Shown: positions 26,805 through 36,285 of the stretch, in pieces
How the letters are laid out: every line of letters begins with the position of its first letter
Numbering within the stretch: position 1 is the stretch's first letter
Assembly (NCBI RefSeq): GCF_900105475.1
Contig: NZ_LT629777.1
Span: forward strand, 4,278,001 to 4,342,000
Direction of reading: 5' to 3'
Source of the DNA: Pseudomonas asplenii
Lineage (GTDB): Bacteria > Pseudomonadota > Gammaproteobacteria > Pseudomonadales > Pseudomonadaceae
Length of the DNA stretch: 64,000 nt
Notes under the pieces: model-generated
Seen by the model: only the letters and a program-made list of their open reading frames with translations
Database searches by the model: none
Told to the model about the DNA's origin: nothing
Program-made: the position numbers and the translations under genes

Positions 26805-27953
26805 TCAGCGCTGGCGCAGGCTGTTTTCCATTCGGCTGATCCCTTCCTCCAGCAATGCCCGTGGGCAACCGAAGTTCAGGCGGACGAACTGCCTGGCATC
26901 GTCAGCGAATTCCACCCCGGCACTCAGGCCAACCTTGGCCTGGTCGAGGAAGAACTGATACGGATCTTCCAACCCCAACGCAGTGCAATCGAGCCAGGCC
27001 AGGTAGGTGGCTTGCGCCGGATGCATGATCACGCCTGGCAGGCGGGTCTGCACGGCCTGTTGCAGGTAGTCGCGGTTGCCCTGCAGATAATCCCCCAGCG
27101 CCTTGAGCCATGGCCCGCATTCGCGGTAGGCGGTCAGCGTGGCTTCCAGCCCCAGGGCATTGACGCTGTCGACCATGCCACCACGGGCGGCATTGAAGCG
27201 CTCGCGCGTGGTCGGGTCCTGGACGATCGCGTAGGCGGTCTTCAGGCCAGCAATATTGTAGGCTTTGCTCGCCGACATCAGGGTGATGGTGCGCGTGGCG
27301 ATCTCCGGGCTCAGGGAGGCGATCGGCACATGACGGCGTCCGTCGTAGCAGAGGTCGGCGTGGATTTCGTCGGAGATGATCAGCGCACCGCTTTCCAGAC
27401 AGGCCTCGGCGATCCGTTGCAGTTCCTCACGAGGGAAGACCTTGCCCAGCGGATTGTGCGGGTTGCTCAGCAGCAGCGCACCGCCGTCCTGCAGTGCATC
27501 ACGCAGGGCGGCGAGCGGGGTGACGTAGTCGCCCTGGGTGTCACGTTCGAACGGCAACTCGACTTTCGGCAGGTTCCAGTTCCCCGGTGCCAGGCGCAAC
27601 GGGCGGTAGTTCGGGGTTTGTACCACAACGTTGCGGCCTGGTTGCACGAACGCGCGCAAGGCCATGTTGAAGCCCGGCTCGACGCCCGGCAGGAACACCA
27701 GTTCCTGCGGTTCGACCCGCCATGCGTACTTGTGCCACAGGTCGGCGACAATGGCCTCGCGCAGAGCATCCTGGGCCACGCTGTAGCCCAGTTGCGGATG
27801 TTCGAGGCGCTGGTGCAGGGCCTGGGTGATCTCGTTCGCGACCGGCAGGTCCATGTCCGCTACCCACATGGGCAGGACATCAGCGGGATAACGGCTCCAC
27901 TTGGTGCTGCCGGTGTTGTGGCGGTCGAGCAGGGTGTCGAAGTTGAAAGTCAT
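26805..27953 (-). CDS. PatB/MalY-type cystathionine beta-lyase (PLP)
   Basis: 382-aa fold-type I PLP enzyme. Seen: LPMWVADMDLPVA, LLLSNPHNPLGKVF, LIISDEIHADLCYDG and the PLP-lysine segment MSASKAYNIAGLK. This is the MalY/PatB group of C-S lyases that cleave cystathionine or related cysteine conjugates to pyruvate, ammonia and a thiol. It stands alone on the minus strand. Confidence 0.88.
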   Translation of the reverse strand: MTFNFDTLLDRHNTGSTKWSRYPADVLPMWVADMDLPVANEITQALHQRLEHPQLGYSVAQDALREAIVADLWHKYAWRVEPQELVFLPGVEPGFNMALRAFVQPGRNVVVQTPNYRPLRLAPGNWNLPKVELPFERDTQGDYVTPLAALRDALQDGGALLLSNPHNPLGKVFPREELQRIAEACLESGALIISDEIHADLCYDGRRHVPIASLSPEIATRTITLMSASKAYNIAGLKTAYAIVQDPTTRERFNAARGGMVDSVNALGLEATLTAYRECGPWLKALGDYLQGNRDYLQQAVQTRLPGVIMHPAQATYLAWLDCTALGLEDPYQFFLDQAKVGLSAGVEFADDARQFVRLNFGCPRALLEEGISRMENSLRQR

Positions 27954-28060
27954 GCTGGCGGAAAATCTCGCAGGAAATCCCCGAAGGTGTCGGGTGTTCA
28001 GGTCTGCAAAGGCAGTTGAGCGTTCGCAGGCCCGGCGTCTGTCATTCGCGGTAGCCCAGT

Positions 28061-29629
28061 CTACCCGGTCGTGGTGGCGGGTGGCACCGGTTCCACGCGA
28101 TTGCGCCCATTGTCCTTGGCCCGATACAGGGCCTGGTCGGCCTCCTTGAGCGCCTGGGCGACGGTCTCTCCGTCCCGTGGCCAGTGGGTGACGCCCAGCG
28201 ATACCGTGACCGGGATGCCGTTCGGACTTTCGGTATAGGCCATGGCCGCGCGCAGCCGTTCGGCAACCTGGACCGCCTGGCTCAGCGGCGTGTTGGGCAG
28301 CAGCATGAGGAATTCCTCGCCACCCTGGCGGCAGAGCACATCGCTTTCGCGTGAATGACGGCGCATCTGTTGGGCCAGGTGCTGCAGCACCAGGTCACCG
28401 GCACTGTGCCCATAACGGTCGTTGACCTGCTTGAAGTGATCGATATCCAGGGCCAGCACCGAGAACGGCTGATGGTGACGCTCCCAGTCGGCGATGATCA
28501 GCTGCAAGCCCCGTCGGTTGGTCAGGCCGGTCAGCGAGTCGGTGACGTTTTCCAGGTTGAGCCGGCCCAACTGCTGGTGCAGCGAGAGCAGGGCCTTCTG
28601 CATGGCGTTTTTCAACTGAGCCGCTTCGTAGTACCAGGCCCTGACCTTGCTCACCGACTGGGAAGCGCTCGAGGAACCCCAGTGTTCGGTCGAGTTGGCC
28701 AGTTGCCAGAGCGGTTTGGTGATCAGCGACGAGAACCACCAGATCACCAGCAGCGATAGCAGCGACAGTGGCACGGCATAGCCGGCAACCTCCAGCATCA
28801 GATGCTGTAGGCCCGCCAGGGTCAGGCTGGTGGGGCGCTGGCTGATCACGCCCCAGCCGATTCGCGGTACCGGTGCATAGCCGGTCAGCATATCGATGCC
28901 CTTGGAGTTGGTCAGCCGTTGGCTGCCGGTGACACCGGTGATCACTGCATCGATGGCGGGGTTGCCCTTGATCACCTCGCCGATCCGCGTCGGATCCTGG
29001 TGATAGATCAGCCGGCCCTGGGTATCGACCACGTAGAGATAGGAACCGTCGCGGTAGTAGTGCTCGCCCAGCAGTGAATGGAGGATGTTCGGTTCGTTGA
29101 GGTAGATCCCGGCACCGAGGTAACCCAGGTAATTGCCATCGTCATCGAAGACCGGATGGGATATCTGGATCATCAGGTGGTTGTTGTTACCGATATAGGG
29201 GCTTGAGATATAGGGCTGGCGCGATGCGCTGGCCTGGCGGGTACCTTCGCTGCTCGATTGTGTGCCGGTGAGGCGCATCGACAGCGGCGAGGACGCGATG
29301 ATCAGGCCGTCGGCGCGAATGATCACCACCGAATTGAAGCTGTTGGTCTGGCGCCGCAAACGGTGCGCCTCCTGCCACAGTTGTTCCGGTTGGTCCCAGA
29401 TGGCTGGCAGCAGGCCGGCACTGAAGGCCAGTTGTTGCTGGGTCGACTTGAGGAAGTCATCGGTGGAACTGGCCAGCTTCGCCGCATAGATGCGGTTGGC
29501 CTCCAGGGTCTGGCCCATCAGGAAGTTGCGCTGGGTCTGGTAGCTGGCGAAGAACAGGTTGCCAGCGGTCAGGGTGACGACGGCAAGCGAGAGCAGCAGG
29601 ATCAATCGGCGGAGGTCGATGCGTGGCAT
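28061..29629 (-). CDS. Cache-domain diguanylate cyclase
   Basis: 522-aa membrane protein. An N-terminal TM (LRRLILLLSLAVVTLTAGNLFF), a periplasmic Cache sensor (about 40-290; includes YISSPYIGNNNHLMIQISHPVFDDDGNYLGYLGAGI), a second TM near residues 285-310 (VAGYAVPLSLLSLLVIWWF), then a GGDEF domain from about residue 365 with the active-site variant GGEEF. It should make c-di-GMP in response to an extracellular ligand. Start at ATG 29629 (MPRIDLRR) immediately before the TM. The longer frame has no reason to be used and would overlap the divergent small gene at 29810. Confidence 0.9.
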   Translation of the reverse strand: MPRIDLRRLILLLSLAVVTLTAGNLFFASYQTQRNFLMGQTLEANRIYAAKLASSTDDFLKSTQQQLAFSAGLLPAIWDQPEQLWQEAHRLRRQTNSFNSVVIIRADGLIIASSPLSMRLTGTQSSSEGTRQASASRQPYISSPYIGNNNHLMIQISHPVFDDDGNYLGYLGAGIYLNEPNILHSLLGEHYYRDGSYLYVVDTQGRLIYHQDPTRIGEVIKGNPAIDAVITGVTGSQRLTNSKGIDMLTGYAPVPRIGWGVISQRPTSLTLAGLQHLMLEVAGYAVPLSLLSLLVIWWFSSLITKPLWQLANSTEHWGSSSASQSVSKVRAWYYEAAQLKNAMQKALLSLHQQLGRLNLENVTDSLTGLTNRRGLQLIIADWERHHQPFSVLALDIDHFKQVNDRYGHSAGDLVLQHLAQQMRRHSRESDVLCRQGGEEFLMLLPNTPLSQAVQVAERLRAAMAYTESPNGIPVTVSLGVTHWPRDGETVAQALKEADQALYRAKDNGRNRVEPVPPATTTG

Positions 29630-29809
29630 GAGTTTCTTGTGAGAATAGGTGGGCGCTGCTCGCAGGAGCCAAGAGCTAATGATAGAACAGTGCGTGCGGC
29701 AGGATGAGAGCACATGAGGGTAGACAGGTAAAAAAAACGCCCCACGACGAACGTTTTGCCCCAACGGCCCCCTAATGTCACGATTATCTGACCTGAAAAG
29801 GACAGCGGT

Positions 29810-30028
29810 ATGACATTTTTTCTGATCATCGCCCTGGAGTTTGGCGCCATCGGGGCCGCCATCTGGGCGTTGGGGCATTTCGATGGGCGCGGACGGCGCC
29901 AAGTGCCTGTGCGCCAGTCGAGCGTCAGTTGGAGCTACGGCCCAGAACGGGAGGGCTCCCTCGAACGGTTCGGGGAAGTCCTCCTGGTGCTTTCGCTGGT
30001 ATTGCTCGCGGCCTATCTCTGTCTCTAG
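29810..30028 (+). CDS. Small membrane protein, hypothetical
   Basis: 72-aa protein with two hydrophobic segments, at residues 3-21 (FFLIIALEFGAIGAAIWAL) and 55-72 (LERFGEVLLVLSLVLLAAYLCL), joined by a basic loop. An AAAGGA site lies 8 bases before the ATG. It is divergent from the diguanylate cyclase and convergent with gapN, overlapping its end slightly. No family recognised. Confidence 0.55.
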   Translation: MTFFLIIALEFGAIGAAIWALGHFDGRGRRQVPVRQSSVSWSYGPEREGSLERFGEVLLVLSLVLLAAYLCL

Positions 30029-31650
30029 AAAATGTAGTCAGTGGTCAGGAAGCTCGATTCGCGGTTGCGGATGATGTCGCTGATCAGCGCCTTGTTGCTC
30101 TCCTGGAACTTGGTCGCCACCAATGTGCGAATCGAGAACACCCGCAAGGCGTCGTGGACCGAGAGGGTGCCTTCGGCGGAGTTCTTGCGGCCGTTGAACG
30201 GGTAGGTGTCCGGGCCACGCTGGCACTGGGCATTGATATTGATCCGCCCGACCTGGTTGGCGAAAGTATCAACCAATCGGCCGACCTGGGCCGAGTTCGT
30301 GCCAAAGAGACTCAGTTGCTGGCCGAAGTCCGACTCCAGCACGTAGTCGATCACGGTTTCCAGATCGCGATAGGGCACGATCGGCACCACCGGGCCGAAC
30401 TGTTCCTCCTGGTAGACACGCATGTTCGCGTTCACCGGGTACAGCACCGCCGGGTAGAAGAATGAGGCACGGCTCTGGCCTCCGCCGGGGTTGACCATCC
30501 GCGCGCCCTTGCCGACGGCATCGGCCACCAGGCCGTTGAGGTAGTCGACCTTGCTCGCTTCCGGCAGCGGTGTCAGTGCCACGCCGTTGTCCCAGGGCAT
30601 GCCTGGCAACAGGCTCTGGACCTTGCGATTGAATTTCTCGATGAAACTGTCGACCACGTCTTCATGCACGAAGAGGATCTTCAGCGCGGTGCAACGCTGG
30701 CCGTTGAACGACAGCGAACCGGTCACCGATTCGTTGACCGCATTGTCCAGGTCGACCTCGGGCAGCACGATCCCCGGGTTCTTCGCATCCAGGCCCAGGG
30801 CCGCGCGCAGACGGTGCGGCTTGGGGTGCAGTTTCTTCAGGTCGCTGGCGGCCTTGTTGGTGCCGATGAAGGCAAAGATATCGATCTTGCCGCTGGCCAT
30901 CAGGGCGCTGACGGTTTCCCGGCCACTACCGTAGATCACGTTGATCACCCCGGCCGGGAAACTGTCGCGGAAGGCTTCCAGCAGCGGACGGATCAGCAGC
31001 ACGCCGAGCTTGGCCGGTTTGAACACCACCGTGTTACCCATGATCAGGGCCGGGATCAGTGTGGTGAAGGTCTCGTTCAGCGGGTAGTTGTAGGGGCCCA
31101 TGCACAGCGCCACGCCCATGGGCGCCCGGCGGATCTGGCCGAGGGTGTCCTGCTCCAGCTCGAAGCGGCTGGAGCGGCGGTCGAGTTCCTTGAGGGCATT
31201 GATGGTGTCGACGATATAGTCGCAGGTGCGGTCGAACTCCTTTTCCGAGTCCTTGAGGTTCTTGCCGATCTCCCACATCAGCAGTTTGACCACCGCCTCG
31301 CGCTGTTCGCGCATGCGTCGCAGAAAGGCTTCGACGTGCTGGATACGCTCGGCGACCCGCATCGTCGGCCATTGGCCCTGACCTCGGTCGTAGGCGCGGA
31401 CCGCCGCGTCGAGGGCGGTGAGGGCGGTTTCGGCATCCAGCAGCGGGGTGCTGCCGAGGATCACCTGTTCGTCACCGCTGGCGGTGGCCAGGTACACCGG
31501 GCTGCGCACTTGCGCCAGTGGGCCGTTCCAGGTGCGCAGGGCACCGTTGACCAGGTATTCGCGTTGTTCCTGTTGGCCTTCGAAGCGGTATTTTTCCGGG
31601 ATATCCGCCGCGCTGGGAAACAGTGAGTCGAGCAGCTTCTGATCGGTCAT
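30025..31650 (-). CDS. GapN-type NADP-dependent glyceraldehyde-3-phosphate dehydrogenase (ALDH superfamily)
   Basis: 541-aa aldehyde dehydrogenase superfamily protein. Seen: MGPYNYPLNETFTTLIPALIMGNTVVFKPAKLG (NADP-binding and catalytic Asn region), IDIFAFIGTNKAA, and SLSFNGQRCTALKI with the catalytic Cys. The usual LELGGKNP glutamate position reads LGLDAKNP here. The long form (about 540 aa) with this motif matches what Pseudomonas genomes label NADP-dependent GAPDH, which oxidises GAP irreversibly to 3-phosphoglycerate with NADPH formation. Start ATG 31650; the longer open frame upstream is not supported. Confidence 0.8.
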   Translation of the reverse strand: MTDQKLLDSLFPSAADIPEKYRFEGQQEQREYLVNGALRTWNGPLAQVRSPVYLATASGDEQVILGSTPLLDAETALTALDAAVRAYDRGQGQWPTMRVAERIQHVEAFLRRMREQREAVVKLLMWEIGKNLKDSEKEFDRTCDYIVDTINALKELDRRSSRFELEQDTLGQIRRAPMGVALCMGPYNYPLNETFTTLIPALIMGNTVVFKPAKLGVLLIRPLLEAFRDSFPAGVINVIYGSGRETVSALMASGKIDIFAFIGTNKAASDLKKLHPKPHRLRAALGLDAKNPGIVLPEVDLDNAVNESVTGSLSFNGQRCTALKILFVHEDVVDSFIEKFNRKVQSLLPGMPWDNGVALTPLPEASKVDYLNGLVADAVGKGARMVNPGGGQSRASFFYPAVLYPVNANMRVYQEEQFGPVVPIVPYRDLETVIDYVLESDFGQQLSLFGTNSAQVGRLVDTFANQVGRININAQCQRGPDTYPFNGRKNSAEGTLSVHDALRVFSIRTLVATKFQESNKALISDIIRNRESSFLTTDYIF

Positions 31651-31829
31651 GAGGCTATACCCTGTCTGATGGGAAGAACGCTGAAACGCTTCAGTGATTC
31701 CTGCTGTTTTATCACGAAACATCTTAGTCGCGTCCAGTACAAACGACAGCGTGGGAGGGCAATGGTTGAAGGGCCAGGGCACACGTCGCAGAATGGCGGC
31801 CATTTTTCTTTTCAAGGCGACCTTCATTC

Positions 31830-32459
31830 ATGACGCTGGCTACGTTGCTCCTGTTCATGATCAGCTCGGCGGCAATCATCGCGATGCCCGGCCCGACGGT
31901 CCTGCTGGCCTTGCACAACGGCTCCAACCATGGCGTGCGGGCGGCAGCCTGGGGTATGGGCGGGGCGGTGTTGGCCGATGCCCTGTTGGTAACGGCGGTA
32001 GCGTGTGGCCTGGGCATTCTGCTGCAGGCCAGCGAAACGCTGTTCCAGGCGGTGAAGTGGGGCGGGGCGGCCTATCTGGTGTGGCTCGGCTGGAAGATGT
32101 TGCGTTCGAGTGGGACTTTGACCGAGCTGCCGGTGCAGCAAGGCTCGACCCGTAGCGCCGGTCTGTTCATGCGCTGTTTCGTGGTGGCGCTGACCAATCC
32201 CAAGGCGTTGCTGTTCATGTCGGCATTCCTGCCGCAGTTCATCGACAGCACGCAGCCGCAACTGCCGCAGTACGCGGCACTGGCCCTGATGCTGACGTTG
32301 CTCAACGTCAGCATCATGCTGTTTTACGCCCTGTGCGGTGCCCGGCTGCTCAGCCGTTTGCAGGGCGGGCATCTGCGGGCGTTCAACCGGATGACCGGTG
32401 GGCTGCTGATGACCCTGGGCGGGGTGCTGGCGTTTTATCGGCGCGGGGCGACGAACTGA
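31830..32459 (+). CDS. LysE/RhtB-family exporter
   Basis: 209-aa membrane protein with about five to six TM segments. The N-terminal family motif ISSAAIIAMPGPTVLLALHNGSNHGVRAAAWGMGG is present in segments, as is WGGAAYLVWLGWKMLRS. LysE/RhtB proteins export amino acids or their derivatives. It is divergent from gapN and convergent with the ABC ATPase gene. Confidence 0.88.
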   Translation: MTLATLLLFMISSAAIIAMPGPTVLLALHNGSNHGVRAAAWGMGGAVLADALLVTAVACGLGILLQASETLFQAVKWGGAAYLVWLGWKMLRSSGTLTELPVQQGSTRSAGLFMRCFVVALTNPKALLFMSAFLPQFIDSTQPQLPQYAALALMLTLLNVSIMLFYALCGARLLSRLQGGHLRAFNRMTGGLLMTLGGVLAFYRRGATN

Positions 32460-32472
32460 TAGCACCCGCTGT

Positions 32473-33177
32473 TTAGCCCGCCGCTGCGTTGATGAATGCC
32501 TCATCGAGTGAGCGGGCGTTGTAGGTGTTTAGAAATGACTGCCCGTCGGCGAAGCGCCTGAAGCGGTTTTGGCTGATCATGTAGAAACAATCGCAGTGTT
32601 CGGCGATTTCCTCGACATTATGCGATGACACCAGAATCGCCTTGCCGCTCTGCGCGGCACCGTGCAGGCACTGCCAGATGTAGTGCCGGAACTCGGGGTC
32701 CACGCCGGCCGTTGGCTCGTCGAGGATGATGAAATCGGCCTCGATCGACAGCAGCGAAAGGGTGAAGAACCAGCGTTTTTCACCATAGCTGCACAGCGAT
32801 GATTTCTTCTTCCAGATTTCCTGATAGCGCTCGGTAATCTGTGGGCTCCATGATGAAAGCCGACCCAGCACCTGTGCCTGGGAGATCGGTGCGGACGAGC
32901 ATAACAGTGTCGTCATTCTGAATATGTCGAACATGCGCAGGGCGGGTGGTGTTGTCAGGATCTGTGAAAGATACAGCTGTCTGGGAAAGGTACTGATGAC
33001 CTCGCCGTGAGTGGGTTTTCTCAGCTTGCACAGTAGGTCGAAGAACGTTGTCTTTCCTGATCCGTTCGAACCAAGCAGCCCGGTAATCGCTCCGGCTTGT
33101 GCGGTAAGCGAAGCTTCTTCGAAAATGATTCTGTCGCCATAGTTGAAGGACAGGCGATTGGCTTGCAGGGAAGTCAT
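32473..33177 (-). CDS. ABC exporter ATPase with atypical signature
   Basis: 234-aa ATP-binding subunit. Walker A LLGSNGSGKTT (about residue 31), Walker B ADFIILDEPTAGVDP, H-loop ILVSSHN. The LSGGQ position reads CSYGEK, keeping the Ser and second Gly only. The start overlaps the permease stop by one base (TGATG), so both are translated together. Base composition is more AT-rich than in flanking genes. It is likely an ABC-2 exporter component; cargo unknown. Confidence 0.82.
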   Translation of the reverse strand: MTSLQANRLSFNYGDRIIFEEASLTAQAGAITGLLGSNGSGKTTFFDLLCKLRKPTHGEVISTFPRQLYLSQILTTPPALRMFDIFRMTTLLCSSAPISQAQVLGRLSSWSPQITERYQEIWKKKSSLCSYGEKRWFFTLSLLSIEADFIILDEPTAGVDPEFRHYIWQCLHGAAQSGKAILVSSHNVEEIAEHCDCFYMISQNRFRRFADGQSFLNTYNARSLDEAFINAAAG

Positions 33178-33920
33178 CAGTACCGGCTCCATACAGGATT
33201 GATGCGAAGCAGCTTGACGCTGATTGCCATGCTGACGGTAAACAGGAAGACAGACAGTAGAACCCACTCATATTGCTGGTTGAATCCCAGTGCCATTAAT
33301 TGGGATGCATGCCACAGGGGATTGCTGGTGTTGAGGACTTCAAGAATGAAATTGTCGGAAACACCTTGTGACAAGCCAAGAACCAACATGGCCAGCGATA
33401 GTGCTGATAACAAGGTGTTGGCGTTCTGGAAGTTGATAGGCAGCAGTGTTAACAATACGCCGAATGAACAGAAGAACAGGTAGCTGATCTGGAAGTTTAT
33501 CAGGATGAAACCAAACTCCCGGATTGAATAGAGTTCGAAAGGTAGACGCGTACTCAGATAAAAAGCGGCGCAATAAATGGCTGAGATGATCAGATAGGCG
33601 AGGTTCTGGGCGATGAGGAAAACCAGCCTTGATTCCTGATTGTAGACGAATGACCGGATGAAGCCGCTCTCTCGTCGGCCAATGATGTAGAAGGAAAAAC
33701 CAAAAAGAGCGACGTTGGAGGCAATGTAGGCGTAGAACCAGGCGGTGCGTTGAATATAGTCATCGGAAAAGGCAAGGCTTTCTCCTTTGGAGAGTGCCAG
33801 CAGGTAAAAGGCTGCACAGGGAGAAATGATGATCCAGAAGAGTGCGATGGGCTCCTTGAACTGTTCCTTTATGAAGATGAGGGCCAGGTTTCCTGCTCGA
33901 TAGGCGATGCCGACTTTCAT
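33177..33920 (-). CDS. ABC-2-type permease (unknown cargo)
   Basis: 247-aa membrane protein with about six hydrophobic segments (for example PIALFWIIISPCAAFYLLAL, LVFLIAQNLAYLIISAIYCAAFYL, YEWVLLSVFLFTVSMAISV). There is no signal peptide and no recognisable soluble domain. Topology and pairing with the ATPase gene suggest an ABC-2 exporter. Codon use is AT-richer than that of core genes, hinting at horizontal acquisition. No biosynthetic or peptide gene is visible next to it. Confidence 0.7.
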   Translation of the reverse strand: MKVGIAYRAGNLALIFIKEQFKEPIALFWIIISPCAAFYLLALSKGESLAFSDDYIQRTAWFYAYIASNVALFGFSFYIIGRRESGFIRSFVYNQESRLVFLIAQNLAYLIISAIYCAAFYLSTRLPFELYSIREFGFILINFQISYLFFCSFGVLLTLLPINFQNANTLLSALSLAMLVLGLSQGVSDNFILEVLNTSNPLWHASQLMALGFNQQYEWVLLSVFLFTVSMAISVKLLRINPVWSRY

Positions 33921-34204
33921 GTGGCTGCTTCCTGAGTGGACGGTGTGGCTATCTATAGCGCCTGGATGAAAGTGCGGCCACTCGGAAGTTTGTTTTTGTG
34001 GGAATTTTCTTTTTCGGATTGTATTTAAAAAAAATAAAATCCATTGGGTTTTTTCGCTTTCAAAGCGGTATGGTAATGGATGGTTGGGTTATTGTAAGAA
34101 ACTTCCTTCGAGATAAAGGGAGTTCTTCTATTGTCGGCAGAAGTCTGCGATGACCGCTCCACTTGCGTGAGTCAGCAAATGGAGCGGTAGACGGACTCAC
34201 TGAG

Positions 34205-36097
34205 TCAGACCTTCGGGTCCTCATGTGCCTTGAGTGGATGCGCATATTGCGGCTTGAGCTTGCCATCCTTGTCCAGCAGCCATGCATCGAGGATTTCGCG
34301 CACCACGGGACCGGCCACGCGACCGCCGGCCTCACCGTTCTCGATCATTACCGAAATCACGATCTGCGGGTCTTCCGCCGGGGCGAAACCGACGAACAAG
34401 GCGTTGTCGCGGTGACGCTCGGCGGTCTTGAGGCGGTTGTAACGTTCACCCTGCTTGATCGCCACCACCTGCGCCGTACCGCTCTTGCCGGCGATCCGGT
34501 ATTGCGCACCGACTGCGGCCGCCCGGGCAATGCCGCGTGGGTCGTGCATCACCAGTTGCATGGCGTAGTTGACCTGTTCCCACTCCCGAGGGTCGCGCAG
34601 AACCAGGTTCGGAATCGGGTTTTCGTCCACCGGCGGCACCTGGCCGATGGTCTTGGCCAGGTGCGGACGATTCCACACGCCCTTGTTGGCGATCAGCGTG
34701 GTGGCCTGGGCCAGTTGCAGCGGGGTGACCTGCATGTAGCCCTGGCCAATGCCGAGGATCACCGTCTCTCCCGGGAACCAGGTCTGACGGCGGGTGGCGC
34801 GTTTCCACTCGCGTGACGGCATCAACCCGGCCGACTCCTCGAACATGTCCAGCGAGACTTTCTGGCCGATGCCGAACTTGTTCAGGTAATCGTGCAGGCG
34901 GTCGATTCCCAGTTTGTTGGCCAGGTCATAGAAGTAGGTGTCGTTGGAGCGCATGATCGCCGCATTCAGATCAACCCAGCCGTCGCCGCTGTGGTTCCAG
35001 TTGCGGTACTTGTGGTCGACGTTCGGCAGTTGGAAGTAGCCCGGGTCGAACACCCTTGTCGTCGGTGAGATCACGCCGCTGTCGAGACCTGCGATGGCCA
35101 CTTCCGGCTTGATCGTCGAACCTGGCGCATAAAGGCCGCGCAGGGCCCGGTTGAAGAGCGGGCGGTCGATGGAGTCGCGCAGCGCCGAATAGTCCTTGGC
35201 ACGGATGCCGGTGACGAACAGGTTGGGATCGAAGCTCGGTTTGCTTACCATCGCCAGCACTTCGCCGGTCTTCGGATCGATGGCCACCACCGAGCCGCGA
35301 CGATCACCCAGGGCGTTTTCAGCGGCTTCCTGCAGCTTGATATCCAGGCTCAGGACGATGTTCTTGCCGGGAATCGGATCGGTGTGCTTGAGCACCCGCA
35401 TGACCCGACCCTGGGCATTGGTCTCGACTTCCTCGTAGCCGACGTGGCCGTGCAGTTCGCTCTCGTAGAAACGCTCGATGCCGGTCTTGCCGATGGATTG
35501 GGTGCCGCGATATTCCACCGGGTCGAGCTGTTTGATTTCCTTCTCGTTGATCCGCCCGACATACCCCACCGAGTGGGCGAAGTGATCGCCCAGCGGATAA
35601 TGCCGGACGAACTGCGGCTCGACCTCGATCCCCGGCAGCTTGAATTCGTTCACTGCCAGCAGGGCGATCTGTTGTTCGGTCAACTCGTAGAGCAGGGTCA
35701 CCGGCTCGAACGGATGGCGCGACTGCTTGAGCGCCTTGCTGAATACCGTCCGGTCTTCTTCCGGCAGATTGAGCACGCTCATCACCGTGTCCAGCACCTG
35801 GGTGACATCGCCGGCGCGTTCGCGGGTCAGGGTCATGTTGAAGCTGGGCTGGTTGTCGGCGAGCACTTCGCCGTTGCGGTCGAAAATGATCCCGCGTTCC
35901 GGCGGAATCGGCAGAACGTGGACGCGGTTGTTTTCCGAAACGGTGGAGTTATAGCTGAACTCGACGACCTGGAGGAAATACAGGCGGCCTACCAGCGCGC
36001 AGGCCAGGCCCAGCACCAGCAGCCCGCAGGCGATCAGGCGCTTGTTGACCAGGCGTTTTTCGGTCTCGTGATCCTTGAGATGAATGGGATCGGACAT
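34205..36097 (-). CDS. mrdA: Penicillin-binding protein 2 (MrdA-type), stand-alone
   Basis: 630-aa class B PBP. Cytoplasmic tail, one TM (LIACGLLVLGLACALVGRLYFLQV), a PBP dimer domain (PPERGIIFDRNGEVLADN), then the transpeptidase domain with SxxK (PGSTIKP), SxN (RSND) and KSGTAQ. PBP2 synthesises the lateral wall with RodA. Here there is no rodA, rlpA or dacA next to it, so it is probably a second mrdA-type gene rather than the core copy. Whether another exists cannot be seen in this window. Confidence 0.9.
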   Translation of the reverse strand: MSDPIHLKDHETEKRLVNKRLIACGLLVLGLACALVGRLYFLQVVEFSYNSTVSENNRVHVLPIPPERGIIFDRNGEVLADNQPSFNMTLTRERAGDVTQVLDTVMSVLNLPEEDRTVFSKALKQSRHPFEPVTLLYELTEQQIALLAVNEFKLPGIEVEPQFVRHYPLGDHFAHSVGYVGRINEKEIKQLDPVEYRGTQSIGKTGIERFYESELHGHVGYEEVETNAQGRVMRVLKHTDPIPGKNIVLSLDIKLQEAAENALGDRRGSVVAIDPKTGEVLAMVSKPSFDPNLFVTGIRAKDYSALRDSIDRPLFNRALRGLYAPGSTIKPEVAIAGLDSGVISPTTRVFDPGYFQLPNVDHKYRNWNHSGDGWVDLNAAIMRSNDTYFYDLANKLGIDRLHDYLNKFGIGQKVSLDMFEESAGLMPSREWKRATRRQTWFPGETVILGIGQGYMQVTPLQLAQATTLIANKGVWNRPHLAKTIGQVPPVDENPIPNLVLRDPREWEQVNYAMQLVMHDPRGIARAAAVGAQYRIAGKSGTAQVVAIKQGERYNRLKTAERHRDNALFVGFAPAEDPQIVISVMIENGEAGGRVAGPVVREILDAWLLDKDGKLKPQYAHPLKAHEDPKV

Positions 36098-36285
36098 GAG
36101 GAACCTGTCTTGTGCAAAGAAAATTGACTAAAAAACTGCCTGCTAATAGATAAAATGCATAGCTGGCTATTAAATCGGCGCACAAGATAGCAAGAAGTAC
36201 TGGACTTGGGGGCTTTATTGACATGGTTTTGCTCACTGGCCGACGGATGCGGTATGTCTGGCCAGTGAGTGGGGTGGGGGATGCG

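Noticed and set aside
26733..28019. 428-codon plus-strand frame
   Set aside because: Opposite the PatB-type lyase, whose PLP motifs are intact; the plus frame has shadow composition.
34154..34187. Hairpin CCGCTCCA/TGGAGCGG downstream of the PBP2 gene as terminator
   Set aside because: Stem is present but the loop is 18 bases and there is no T-tract on the relevant strand; not secure enough to list.
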